A DNA stretch of 64,000 bases from positions 9,547,176 to 9,611,175 of the forward strand of contig NC_089869.1 of the NCBI RefSeq assembly GCF_036373705.1. The letters run 5' to 3'. Below are positions 11,344-23,337 of the stretch, piece after piece. Position 1 is the stretch's first letter. Each line of letters begins with the position of its first letter. The notes below the pieces were generated by a model. That model made no database searches. It saw nothing but the letters and a program-made list of their open reading frames with translations, and had not been told where the DNA came from. The translations under genes and the position numbers were made by a program. This DNA comes from Amia ocellicauda (taxonomy: Eukaryota; Chordata; Actinopteri; Amiiformes; Amiidae).

Positions 11344-14300
11344 TCAGTGCAGGAAGAAGTCTCTGATCCGCGTGGCTTCGATCCAGGGGATGTAGACAGC
11401 AGTGCGGGTGAACACACTGGGTTTGTTCTCCACCGTGCAGCCGATGGGCCCGAAACTCACCACCCCGTGCACCTCCCAGCGGTCTCGGCTCAGCTGGCAC
11501 AAGAGCGGGCCCCCGGAGTCCCCCTGCAGAGAAGGTACCTGGTTAGCAATGGTCACTGATAATGTTTTGGGCCTGATTTTGGAAAAAAGTTGGGATTGTC
11601 TAATGAGTGAAGGCAGTAGAGTAAGTGTAAAATACATATTTCCACATAAAAATGGTTATAAGACCCCCCATAAGTTATCTTGAAAAACTGAATGCAAAAT
11701 TGGTCAATTATATACCAACTTTGGACAACTGGGCCCTACACCAGACTTCTTATTCTCTTCCCCACATGGCACAGAGAAGATGCCAATTTTGTTTTATTTC
11801 TGGTGCAGAAAGGGTCTCTGGTTCTTACTGTGGTCAGTGTGCACCCATCCCCTACCTCTCTTGCCTAGTCAGCACCGTGGACAAAAGGACTACACGACAC
11901 ATTTTCTATGACCTGTTAAGTGTTCCGAGAGTGTCCGTGTGTAAAGTCACCTGGCAGGCCGCAGGGGGGCCCTCGGTGTCGCGAAAGCCCGCACAGATCA
12001 TGGAGTCTCGCACGCGTTCTCCCCAGAACTTCTTCTGCCGGCAGGTTTTGAAGTCGATGATGGGGAGACGGGCCTGGTTGAGTGCCTCAGCCAGAGACAC
12101 GTTCTCCTTCCCGCCTGAGAAACACAGACTGACATCAACCTCTCGGGACTCTGGCCCTCTCGCACTTTTCTCCCCTCGTCTAAATCTTTTCTCAGTGTCC
12201 CTCCCGAACCTCGTCCCCTACTGCACCTCTTCTGCAAGGCCCTCTCCCAGTCTTCCTCTCTCTTAAAGCTAGAGTAGATAGATTGCATAGCATAGCTTGG
12301 ATAGATTTCCCTTCCTAACACATGGTGCACCCTGGCCCTCTTACCTCTTGTGTCCCCCCAGCCCGTCACCCAACAGTAGTGCCCCGGCTTGAGGGCGCTC
12401 TCCTTGCCCGGCAGGCAGGCGTAGCGGATGAAGTTGCTAGGGGTGATATCACTGGCGGCCTTGACCAGGGCGATGTCATAGTCCAGCTCGCTCTGGGCCG
12501 GGTAGCGGAAGCGCTCGTGCCGGTAGATTCTGCGCACGGCAAAGACCCGCTCGGCTGTCTCGAACTGCTTCAGCTGGTGCTTCCCCAGGATGATCCGCCA
12601 GCTCCCCGCCTCCTCTGCCTTCCCCCTGGAGCCCCGGAGACCCAATCATAGCACTATCATTCCCTGAGCAGCTGTGCTCGGAAACCCACCAATAGCCCTG
12701 GCTTCTCTGAGCACCTTTTGTGTGGCTGCACTATACTCTACCACGGCATCCCATATATTTCCACATGTTACTACTATATTCTAACATCCTATCGTGTAAG
12801 TAACATTCCTTTATTTTCCTTATTGTGGATAAATTGCAACCCCACATATTACCCCACATTATTTCTAGAAGACCTCATTATTTTTCTACTGGTGCCCATA
12901 TAGGTCTGCAATCAAAAAATCCAATTAACTCAGAATATCAGGTTTTCAGCATGAGAAAATTGGCCTCAGAACAGAGAGGGAACAGACTTACTTTTGAAAG
13001 CAGTGGGCTGCAGTGAGAACCCAGTTTTTGTGGATCAGCGTCCCTCCACACACATGGATGTAGTTCTTACTTCCCCGAGGACGAACCTGAGAGAGACAGA
13101 GAGCATTCAGTCTTCTCTTGGCACTCCCTTCTTTTGCTCTGAGCTCTCTCTTGCAGTCCAATGAGTCTCCTCACCTGGCCTTACACACAGGGGCTTCATA
13201 TTCCAAAACCGAATTCAATTATCCAATTATTTAAAGCAGCGCTACATTCCAAGGGATGGGAGAGGGAGAGCTAGAATTAAAGAGCGCTTGATGTAAAAAA
13301 ATAAATCAAAATGAAATAATGTAAATTAGTTAATTGGCTGTTTGACAATCTTACCATGAAATTCACATTTTCTGATCACAATAAATGATGTCAGTTCATT
13401 AATTTGTTTATTTTACTCAGGTTTCTTCTTTCTCCGTATAAGCATTAAGCTACTTAAATGTGGGGCATAAGTAAGATTGCCCCAGATTGCCCCTTTCTCC
13501 GTGTCTTTGGGGAAAAAGTCTCTGTATGCTGTATTAAAATGGGGCATAAGGGAAATCTGGGAAAGAACATTATTGTGGCAAATGTAGTGTTGGATCTCCT
13601 TGCCACAGCAGTGTGGGGATAGCTTTGCTGTCCCAGTAGTTACCTGCAGTGACACCTGCCATGGCCAGGAGTGAGGTCTCGCCTCATTGCCCGACACAAT
13701 CCTCTCCGCTGTGTTGGGCTTGAAGTGGGCCAGTCCACAGTCCTTGGGCCAGTCTGAAAAGGGGCAGGGCAGTACAGTACAATTACACCATAAGACTGTA
13801 CCTCAAAAATTTACTTTGTATAGGTTAGAAAAATTATATGGCACCTCTCTTTGAAGTTGGAAAGGGTAGCCTATATTTATACCCACGTCTTACTGATTGT
13901 TATTGTTTGTGTTGTTACTGTTGCATGGTTATTTTCAGTTTTCCAGCCTTACTAAATGTTGATATTATGGATAGTAAGAATAGCAAGAATGTGAAGTTGG
14001 CTTCGTTTTTTCAAAGGCTCTGATACACCTTCCTCTGTGTATGAGCAATGAGAAAAAACGCCTGCGTGCCAATTTGCATGCATTTGGCAGAACTACGTGT
14101 TGCTCAGAACTCGTATGCCAGACGGATGATGCTCCACAGACTCGTCTCCTCTGACGTCGTCTCCTCTCACTCTCTGAATCCTAATTTCACAGTTCTATTT
14201 CAGGAATGGGTTACGTTTGTATCACAGTCACATTGTAGCCTGAACGCCGTTTGCTTTTCAAGGCACATTATTCAAGCTATTCTGCCCAACAGGAGCCCTT

Positions 14301-15428
14301 GCCAACGCTCTGCTTTCAAACAGTTGAACAACCTTCATCTGACAGATTGCTCTTAAGTTTAAGTCGGTAATTGTGCTTGGGAGGGTCATAGGTTTTAATC
14401 CAAATCGTGCAGGCTGATTTTTGTTACATATATATGAATCTGTTTAAAGTAGCTCAATTTGTATGTGCCTCACAAACATTTACTATATTTTGCAGGTTGT
14501 GGTTTGTCTTTTATTATTAGTTACAAGTGTAGACAGGGAGCTGTTTATGTGTTTATTTAGGCTTGAGAGGAGTTAGGGTTTTGTTATGGTTTTTGATTAC
14601 TTATTCCCCCCCAAAATAAAATAGGCCGGCCGATCTGGGGCTAGCTATGGCATTGCAGGTCCAGGAGGGGGAGTCATTTCTTCCTAATGTTTGGTCGTCA
14701 TGTAAAATACCCCACATTGTGTCACACTACCTATGCTCTCTCCTTACCAGCATGACATTAGAATAAACAGTCTAACGTATTTTCTTAAATACATTCCACA
14801 GACCAGCAATATTGATTAAACATCTGAAGCATTTCTTTATTATTTTACACCCATGTTACCGTTGTGTAGGTGTGCTAAAATGTGAGAGCTTTTACAGTGC
14901 TGTTTTACAACAAACCCTTTCTTTGCTGTCAGTGTTATCTTCACATGGTTAACACATTGCCTGGTGCTCAGTACCTGAATCAATACATTCTGTTTGAAGT
15001 TGGCAGTATCAGACAAGCAAATTCTTTGCTTCAAAAAAGGTGTTTCAATGAAGTCTTTGCATATAGAGACTATGAACTAAATATATATCGAAATACAAAT
15101 TAGGAGGACATCATCTGATTGTGTCTGGATGGTGAAGTCTGACACTGACACATTCCACGGTATGCAGTGAAGCCGTTCACTAGAAGTACTGGTCTCCAGT
15201 ATAGTTTAGATTGGAACAGTAACATGTTAAACTGTGGTAATGTTTATTTCACCATGGGAATCGATTTTAGCTGTGTAAAGAAAGCTGGTAGCAGCTCTGG
15301 CCTCTCCAAAGAGTCGGACACTTACCGAGGTGAAGGACTTTGTGCTGAAGATGGCGCCCGGGGGCGAAAGCTTGGGTCACAGCGAGCAGCAGGCAGACGG
15401 ACAGCAGCAGTAGGCTCTTGACGCTCAT
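11344..15428 (-). CDS. Secreted S1 serine protease, chymotrypsin/elastase type
   Basis: Six exons join in frame: 15326-15428, 13644-13753, 12992-13086, 12345-12625, 11951-12114 and 11344-11523. They give 310 residues. A signal peptide spans about 1-22. The zymogen cleavage site is AER|IVSG, so the mature enzyme starts at Ile53. The catalytic triad is His99 (TAAHC), Asp153 (DYDIALV) and Ser254 (GDSGGP). Ten cysteines fit the five chymotrypsin bonds, including the propeptide-to-body pair. The C-terminal block ([17 protein letters not shown]-like) is closest to pancreatic elastase and caldecrin sequences. The residues at chymotrypsin positions 189 and 190 are both Ala, so neither trypsin-like (Asp189) nor ordinary elastase specificity can be assumed. 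The propeptide is longer than in typical pancreatic zymogens (about 265 residues in total). A secreted digestive enzyme is inferred from family and promoter. The exact orthologue is not recognised, so no symbol is given. Confidence 0.93.
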
Positions 15429-15466
15429 TTTGACAGTTTAGCGGCAGGCAGCTGGAAGCAGCCCTG

Positions 15467-15474
15467 TATTTATA
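15467..15474 (-). promoter_or_regulatory. TATA box of the serine protease gene
   Basis: TATAAATA on the minus strand begins about 46 bases before the start codon, leaving room for a 5' untranslated leader of only about 10-20 bases. Such short leaders with a strong TATA box are typical of pancreatic zymogen genes. A forkhead-like TGTAAACA lies at 15542-15549. Initiation here is inferred. Confidence 0.7.
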
Positions 15475-16802
15475 CAGCGCGCAGACTGGGAGCTGGACAG
15501 CAAAGGCAAGAGCAGCCCATTGTCCTGTCAGTGGCCTCCCATGTAAACAAAGCGGACAAACAAAGCCACAGAGCACTGGATTGTTCTGGTGTCCCAGGCC
15601 AGGGGCTTCGGCATTGGCAAGCCGGGCCCCTGCGAGTCCGATCAGCACTTTCAGGTGGCCTGCCGTGAACGAACGCCCCGCTGCCACCTCCAGGCCTGCC
15701 GACCTCCTTTGCGATCACACCACCCCTTCCTCAAATTGGCTCCTCCCCCTCAAGTAGGCACAGCCCACACCCCATCCCCACACCCTCTGCAAGTGTGTTT
15801 GTGTGTTGCTCACCGAAAAACTTCCACTCCACCCACCCTTGTCCTCTCACTCCCATTCCTTCTGACTCCCCCACCCCCCCCCCACCACAATATCTGTGTC
15901 CTACACCTTTCATGGGCTGTTTGTCCCCTGGAGACGTAAGGACAGCAGACTGGATTGCAGGCCAGAAGGCATCTTGGGCTTATTAGCAGGCAGATGTTAG
16001 AACAGTAGTGCCTTTTTTTTCCTGTGATTTTCAAGAGCTACCAGAGCATGGCTTTTAATGGTGTTTAGTGGGAAGCAAAATCTCCACCACGTCAGACATG
16101 ATGCCAAATAGGGATTCTACTAGCTTTAGTCCACAAAAGGGTTAAACCAAGCTTTCCTCCATGTTTTATGGCAGCCAGCTGCACCCTGCAATATGTTACC
16201 CAATTGCTTTGTGAATTGTGGATACCGCCAGTAAATGGTAGGTGCTATGGAGAAGCCTCTAGTAACATTGCACGGTACACTGATGGAAAGAGAATGCTAG
16301 TTCTGTTGAATAGAGATGTCAAACCGTGTCTTCCAGGCTCCTTCACTGAGCACTCTGCTGGACAGGTTGAGTCATGGAGAAGTTCAGAACTGGCAGCAGG
16401 AAGGGTCCATATTTCTTCAGACCAAATACTGAGGTGCTGTTGTGCCTCATTTTGAAAGTATTCCTGCAGGAGGGGTGGTTTTTGCGGGGGTTTTTTCTTG
16501 GCATAATTTCGAGAATGAAAATATCCAGCATCTACCTAAACAAATCTTTCTTGGAGCCACCTGTGCTGGAGAGAAGACCGATGAAATCACAATCTGGTCT
16601 CCATAGTAGAGTTCAAGCCCCCAGTGCCTGCTCCCTCAGTGCCACAGTCGAGCTTTGAATTTGAACCTCGCTGGTTTATCCTTCAGAAAGTGACCGGAAT
16701 GTTCACCTGATCCAAACATCTGGGATCCTGACATGGCAGTGATTTGCTGTGATATCAGCAAAACCCTGACTTGGCAGTACTTTTGCGTTTTTGTTTTTCA
16801 GC

Positions 16803-16960
16803 AGTTAGAACAGTGGTTTCCAATCCTTGTTCCTGGAGTATCCCCGTGTCTGCGTGTTTTAATTCCATCTGATCTATTCATCGAACTAATGATTGTCTTA
16901 CTTCAACCTGGGCAGTGGTTTTCAGCTCTGAAACGGGTGGAGATCATTCTGGTGAAGATT
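16803..16960 (+). repeat. Diverged copy of the CAGTGGTT dispersed repeat
   Basis: Begins AGAACAGTGGTTTCCAATCC and continues with a TTCCTGGAGTA-like block, then a TTAATTCCATCTGAT-like block. It has the same order as the repeat at 6768. The 3' limit is approximate. Confidence 0.5.
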
Positions 16961-18498
16961 AGGTTGTGTTCATACTCCTATAGCTTACATCATGTGTGAC
17001 CGTGAGTGGGGGCTTGTATCTGACTAGCAAATTGTGTTTAATCTGTGGCTGTCATAGTTGTCTCTTTTGGAAAAAGACTTAAACTCACTGGAAGGGTTCA
17101 ATGTTTTTTAATTTCCTTTCATTTTAAAAATGTCTCCAGAGTGCAAGATATAACAGAGAAACTTGAAATGAGAAAAGCGACACAGTATTAATTGGAATAT
17201 TTAAGCTGTATTTTATGCAGATTTTACACAAGTGAACCATGTCCTTAATCTTGTCCTGTATATAGTATACAGACAGTTCTTCCAGTAGATTTCCAGAAAT
17301 AATCAATAATACATGCAATAAAGCCTCCACCACACAGGATCTGGTCACCAGAATTGTATTTCTTTATTTGCTGAAAATAGACAATTAAACAAAACAGTTC
17401 CAAAATACATTGTCACAACTTGGACACAACTTTTTTTTATTTTTTTTATTTGATTCCCTACTATACTAAAATACAAATGCTAAAGACAGAATAGTGTATG
17501 TCCTCAGCTAGTTGAGAGCTTGACTGGTCCCTGACTGTATTGTTATTTACTGTACACACTTCACTTGAATTTTCACAGGAAACGCACAAAAGCACACATG
17601 GGAAGGGGAGGAGGGGTTACAGTAGCCCTGCCCCCCTGGAATACTATTGGCTGATTGTTACAGAATAGAATTGGAATGATTGGCTCCTATCCCAATGCAA
17701 CAATAAACCGACACACTTAAAGGCATCAACAGCTAATTCTACTCTACAATAGATTCATGACCTCTACCCTCTCTATGTAATGTTAATAAGAGGGGAGGCA
17801 ATTATCACTGAGGAGGAGACTGACAAGGTTATAGAGTCTTTTAGATGTTTTATGAGGTCACAAGTGCTCTGGCACTGGCCAGCTGACAATATCATCCAGT
17901 CTTTGTCTGCACATGCACGCACGCACACACACAGAGTGACAGAATTTGTTGCAGATGCACAAGGGGCACAAGTACATGCCAGCCTGTTTCCAGTGATAAC
18001 AATCAAAGCAATCTTTTAAGATAAATACTGTTTCGTACTGTGTAGTTCTATGACGTCCAGTTTCCCTTTGGCATGAGCAAAGCCTGAGAATGACCAGATG
18101 CATTTTTGCAGGCTTAAAATAACTTGATGTTGGCTGTTCTATTGTGGCTACACTGAGCGACCATTTGTTTTTTCAGAATTCACTTTGCTGTGACGTGAAG
18201 TCATTTTCACAGTTATCCACACACACATTCAGCGTCGGACAAAGACTTTAAATGGAGGTTCAGTCTGACAATCTGAACATGAAAAGCTAAAACACAGAAA
18301 TCCAAATGAAAATCCCAGCATTTAAGAGGACGCTCTTATAACCCTTCTGAGAAATGAAGACGATTATTGCTGGCAGTGCTTTAGGAGCTACTTCTGTACA
18401 CTATACACTGTATGTTGTGCTTCTAGAGCACAGTAGACCTCATCTGCTTGGTAATCAATACCACACACCAACTGGAGGGCTGTGTTGTGCGTGTGTGC

Positions 18499-18534
18499 AT
18501 GTGTGTGTGTGTGTGTGTGTGGTGGGGGGGGGGG
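18499..18534. repeat. (GT)n followed by a G run
   Basis: About 11 GT units followed by roughly 11 G. This is the same composite form as at 1351. Confidence 0.9.
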
Positions 18535-18636
18535 ACTTGTTGCTCAAAAAGACCCCTTTACTGTGAATACTCAGGAATATGCCTGCTCTGTGAAAACCCA
18601 AACACAGCAGAACTGTGGATAAAAGAGTGTTGTTTG

Positions 18637-18674
18637 CTGCTGCTGCTGCTGTTGTTGTTGTTGTTGTTTTTTTT
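18637..18674. repeat. (CTG)n(TTG)n-T compound tract
   Basis: Five or so CTG units pass into TTG units and end in eight T. It is intergenic and short. Confidence 0.85.
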
Positions 18675-21544
18675 ACTGCCACAGCTTGGAAATTTATGAC
18701 AGCTGAGGGCCTTTAAAAAGATAGTTCATGCCTGTTCACCTGGACTAAAGGCAAGGCCTCTATACACTGGTTTGAGCTACATCATCCTGGAGACACTTTG
18801 AAATCAGGTTTCGATTTATGAAATTAAGAGCACAGGTGCAACCAAAACCACACACAAATCAGCCCCTGAGGAGAGCAGAAGGAACCTCCTCCTGCAAAAT
18901 GCATTATTCCTTTACTAAACTTATACTGTTACCCAGTAACCAGTAAGCCTTTTTGTCTTTTTTGAGTAATTCGTTTCCTCAAAGGGGATCCCTTCCTCCC
19001 TCTTATTAGTAGATTAAAAACTCCTGCAGTTCTGTGTGACAGTGTGGGTCAATTAAATGGAATTAGAAGAACCCTCTGTCAAACGCAAATCGATACTAAA
19101 ATCCTTATTTGTATCGGTAAGTCTTGATGTGGTCCAGGCATAACAGATGTATCAAGCTCAGAATGATCAAGGTAGATTGTCAGATTTGAATGAATAAGCA
19201 ATTCAATAACCATAATGAATATTCAATATTCAATAATCATAAACAACCCAGCAGTCCCAATCTGAGCAAACCAGGGCCTGTCCAAAAGCTCACTGGCTTC
19301 TCATTCACAGTAAATGCCAAAGATATCTTGGCAGCAGGAGAACAGAATAATCGAATAGCTTATCACAGGAAATCCCTGATGCATAATAAATCAAATCAAA
19401 ATAAAAATATCTTAAAAAGATCTTCCTTTTCGTATTCAGCCTTTGCTGAAAATGCTGTAGGAATGTAACCCAGAGACAGAGAGGAAACTGCTGAGTTGAA
19501 GGTTTGGCACCAGGTGGTCTTCAGCTGTAGCCCTAAGGATTCCGGCAAAGAATGATTCTAGGAAATATGAATGAGTTCCTTAGAACTTGAGTATCCTGCG
19601 GATTCAACAAAAGCACACAAATATAAAGCTTTCTGTAAAGGAAAACCTTGTCCCCAGCATATTTGGTGAAATAGAACTTGCCTACTCTCTTTGGGGGAAA
19701 GAAGAAAGGCATTTGACCTTTGGCTGGATTAAAGGGCCTTTTGTGGATTGAACAGTTCTTACTGTGGTCTCTGAACAACAAAATCAAACTAAACGGAAAC
19801 ACTAATTTTTGGTAAAGGGATATTAAACCTAAAAAGGTGATTTTTAGTTTGTTTTTGTTTTGTTTCTGCTTCTCCCAACCCCATAGTGCACACAGTTCTG
19901 TACAGTGACTGGGTGTCTCCGCTCACAGTGATGGCTGCTCGATCATCACAACTCACAAACACACCCACACAGCGCCCCCACTGAGAGGCACGCCCACAAA
20001 AGTAGCACAAACCCAACAAGCACAAGACTCCCAACAAAAATAAATATTGGCAACTTTTAGTTTTACTTGAGGTAAAGCACCACCTCGTCACAACTACAAA
20101 GCTCGGCTCTGGGTTGCATATCGTAAGCAAATTCCGAATGGGTCTCTCATTTCTGACCACATAGTACAGGACTGTCAAACTCCTCTCCTGCAAGCAAATG
20201 TTCCTGACCGGTCTGCTCTGAATCACTTTATGGATGTCATCATGTAATACGGTGATACTCAGAACGAGGCTAGGGAGCCACAAATGGATCTTTTAGATGT
20301 CTGATGGTGACTAAGAAAAGTACATAGAAATTCACAGTATTGTGGCTCTTCTGGGTAACACAGATTGCTAATTTGGTTCCAGAACCACTGACATTGAAGT
20401 ATCACATTGATTGACACATTTGAAAGCTTAGCACTTCTGTCCAGGCCTCCAAATTGAACTCCCAACACGGATCTTATACCTCGACTAACACCTTTCTATG
20501 GATGACTTTGAAACCATGTTTAAACCATGACCTGCTGAGAACATAATCAGCTGAATTAAGTTATACATGTAGCTTAAAGAAGTCTTAATGAAGTGGTGAT
20601 GAAGATGATCACCAAAAATAAATATAATAATAATAATAATAGATGGATAAATACATTCACGAAAAGCCAGAACATCCTGTGGCCTTTGACTGGTTGTGTT
20701 ACAGTGGTATGAAAACTCAACCACATCGTATAATGCTGCATGGTCATGAGTTAAATATTCCACTTTGGGGCTGATTTTCTAAAGTTGGTGAAAGATCTAC
20801 TCATGAGTAATGACCCGCAGTTTAAATGCAATTCGTGACATGTTCAGTTTTTCTTCATTATGTTTTTTAAGCGTAGGTCAGGAATGTGAGCTAGGTATAG
20901 CAGCTCAAAGTGAAATACGATGTTCTAATGTAGAAACCCGGTGTGCGCAAAGGCAGTTGAATCCCACCCCCAAAATCCCATTGTAAGCTCTTCACCAGCC
21001 CGGCATTATCAGGTGGTGAGGGCCAGTCCAGACAACCTGCACTGGCACTCGAGCACAATGCAGGCCAGTACTAGGCACTCCACTGATGTTCCAATAGAGA
21101 AGCATCTCATTTGACCTAATCATGGTATTCTTGTGTCAATCCAAAAACAGAATGAGACTTTGTGGAACATACCCTTCTTACATTGTGTACATTGTGTGTT
21201 GATTTCACCAACAGGTTTGTCTATTTCAAGTTAAATAATAGATTCTGAAAAAGACACTTCTCAGAATTGAAGAAGGGGCCGATCCAGTGATGGGTTTCTG
21301 TAGCAAATTTGATTGTCTTTCCAGGACTGGGCAAGAAGGGGATATGATATTGAATTTAAACTCTAGTAGTGAATGAACCACTGCTTTTCTAGAACTGAAT
21401 AATCAAAAAGTTTAGATCATATGAACAAGGATTATTGTGATACTTAAAGATTAATAGGTAATGGAAATGCTATTCTAATCTGTAGTACTTTTAGATATTT
21501 GCTGGCATGTTCCATCACTGGTTTCTATGGTTAAACTGTATTCT

Positions 21545-21607
21545 TGCACTTTGTATTGCACTTATGTTGTAAGTTGCCCTGGATAAGGGCATCTGCCAAG
21601 AAATATA

Positions 21608-21659
<52 letters not shown>
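21545..21659 (+). repeat. SINE/LINE 3' tail with (AAT)n
   Basis: TTGTAAGTTGCCCTGGATAA followed by GGGCATCTGCCAAGAAATA matches the well-known fish retroposon tail of the form GTAAGTCGCCCTGGATAAGGGCGTCTGC. It ends in about 17 AAT units (21608-21659). The 5' body of the element is not clearly recognisable. Confidence 0.75.
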
Positions 21660-22851
21660 TAGCTTGTGTGTCTTGAAACATGCAGCAAATTCACATTCAT
21701 TCATGTCGTTTCCCCTAGTCAACATGAGTTAATCATACTCGGCCAGTTATCACAAAATGTTACTCTTACATTTTAAAGCAAGAATCCCCCGATTGCTGAT
21801 GTGATGACATTAGCATGTGCATCCTAAACAATAATGATCTGAAAGTAAATATTCGGAAAACTTACACATCGAAAACTGATTGAAATTAGTTTGCACTGCA
21901 TTGATGTGTTGACCTCAGTGAGAGAGCCAACGTTTCGATTTGGATCTGTAGGTTTAGTAAAAACAAAAGAAGAATAGTAAAATAAGCCTGTGGCAAACAG
22001 CACTGAGCAGAGTAGGCAGTACAGTGGCGAGTGGCTGCCTGCAGTTCCTCGGGAAGGGGTGATGCTGTACCTTCAGCCAGGGCTGGTGTTTCCCTGGCTC
22101 TCTCCCCCTGCTGTGGTCAGGCTGGGCACTATTCCAGGTGCCCACCCTGCCAGGCTCCCAGGACACTGCAGACCAGCCACGTGGCAAAGGAGCAGAGCCT
22201 GGATGACAAGACAACGCAAACATCACCCAAACTGGGGAAACCAAACCTCTAGCTGTGGTCTCCACCCCAGGTCCAGTTGTAGAGGTCAAGTGTCCCAAAC
22301 CAGGGCAATGGTGTCTTCTTGCTTCCGTTCCAGCCCAGCTCCCAGTAACTTCACTAGGCTGGTTAACCGATTCGATAGACTTCTCCACAGGCTGCAATTA
22401 ATGTTCCATGTAGTGTCCTTTCAATCAGAAGAGTCTTTGAAGCGATGAACTGTGAAAGACCTTCCAATAACGTTCTGCGTGTCTAATTGATCAAATGACT
22501 ATGCTGATTATGTGTTTGAGAGCTCCAGCTGGAACACAAATTAGAAGACACCGCTGCCCAGCAAGAACTGGGTTTGAGACTGGTCTGGGCCACTATAATT
22601 GACCCATTTCTATTTATCAATGAAGTGAGTACAGTTGTTTGAATTTGCAAGTGTTTTGGTTTTATAAATTAATAGTTTTCCATTGTCTAAGAAATACAAA
22701 ACCAGTCACTTGTTTGGCATCTGAACCTTGCTTAATGTTAACCATATTATTCCCTGTATCAGAACCACCTAGCGAACAACTACTGTACCTAGGAATGTGT
22801 AAAACTGTGTACTTGTAGTATTAGGTTTAATTAAATTGCATTAGTTTGCAC

Positions 22852-22857
22852 TTTATT
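22852..22857 (-). terminator. Candidate polyadenylation signal of gprin2
   Basis: AATAAA on the minus strand, about 480 bases beyond the gprin2 stop codon. Use is inferred from position only. Confidence 0.35.
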
Positions 22858-23337
22858 TGATTGTATCCCACAGCGCCATATTATGCTGAATCAATAGACA
22901 TTACATTATATTTACTATGGTGCTGCTTTTAATTTAATTGTATTGATTGTTTTGCAAGTAATTGAATAGAAGTACTCTGTGGAGTACTCTTGTTTTGTTC
23001 CGTATTGTCAGGGGTGGCATTTTACAGAGCAAGTGTTGCTATTGAAACACGAGCAAGGGGAAAAAAACACACAGAATTGTCCAGTACTCTCGTATGGTTA
23101 TAAATGAGTGTTTACATCAGGTCCTGCATGTTGCACAAGACCAGGCTATCAGATACAGCTGTGTTTGCGTCTGCTGTTTTGGGCTCAGTGTTTATACATC
23201 ATCTGTGTTTCATATAGCAGGGCGCATCGGACTACATTGTGCCATTTCCTATTGTATACAGTTATAAGCCGTGTTGTTTGGCATTGAATCGGGAACAGGC
23301 TGTTAAGCACTACCCTGTGGGTCTGTGCCTGCAGGTG

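Larger units (their letters stand above)
15550..22851. other. Intergenic DNA between protease and gprin2
   Basis: No exon or protein family recognised on either strand in about 7.3 kb. It contains the repeats listed at 16803, 18499, 18637 and 21545. The overlapping open frames at 22.0-22.4 kb on both strands have no splice context or family resemblance. Confidence 0.5.

Noticed and set aside
21954..22448. 147- and 152-codon overlapping frames on opposite strands
   Set aside because: No motifs or splice sites; composition looks non-coding.
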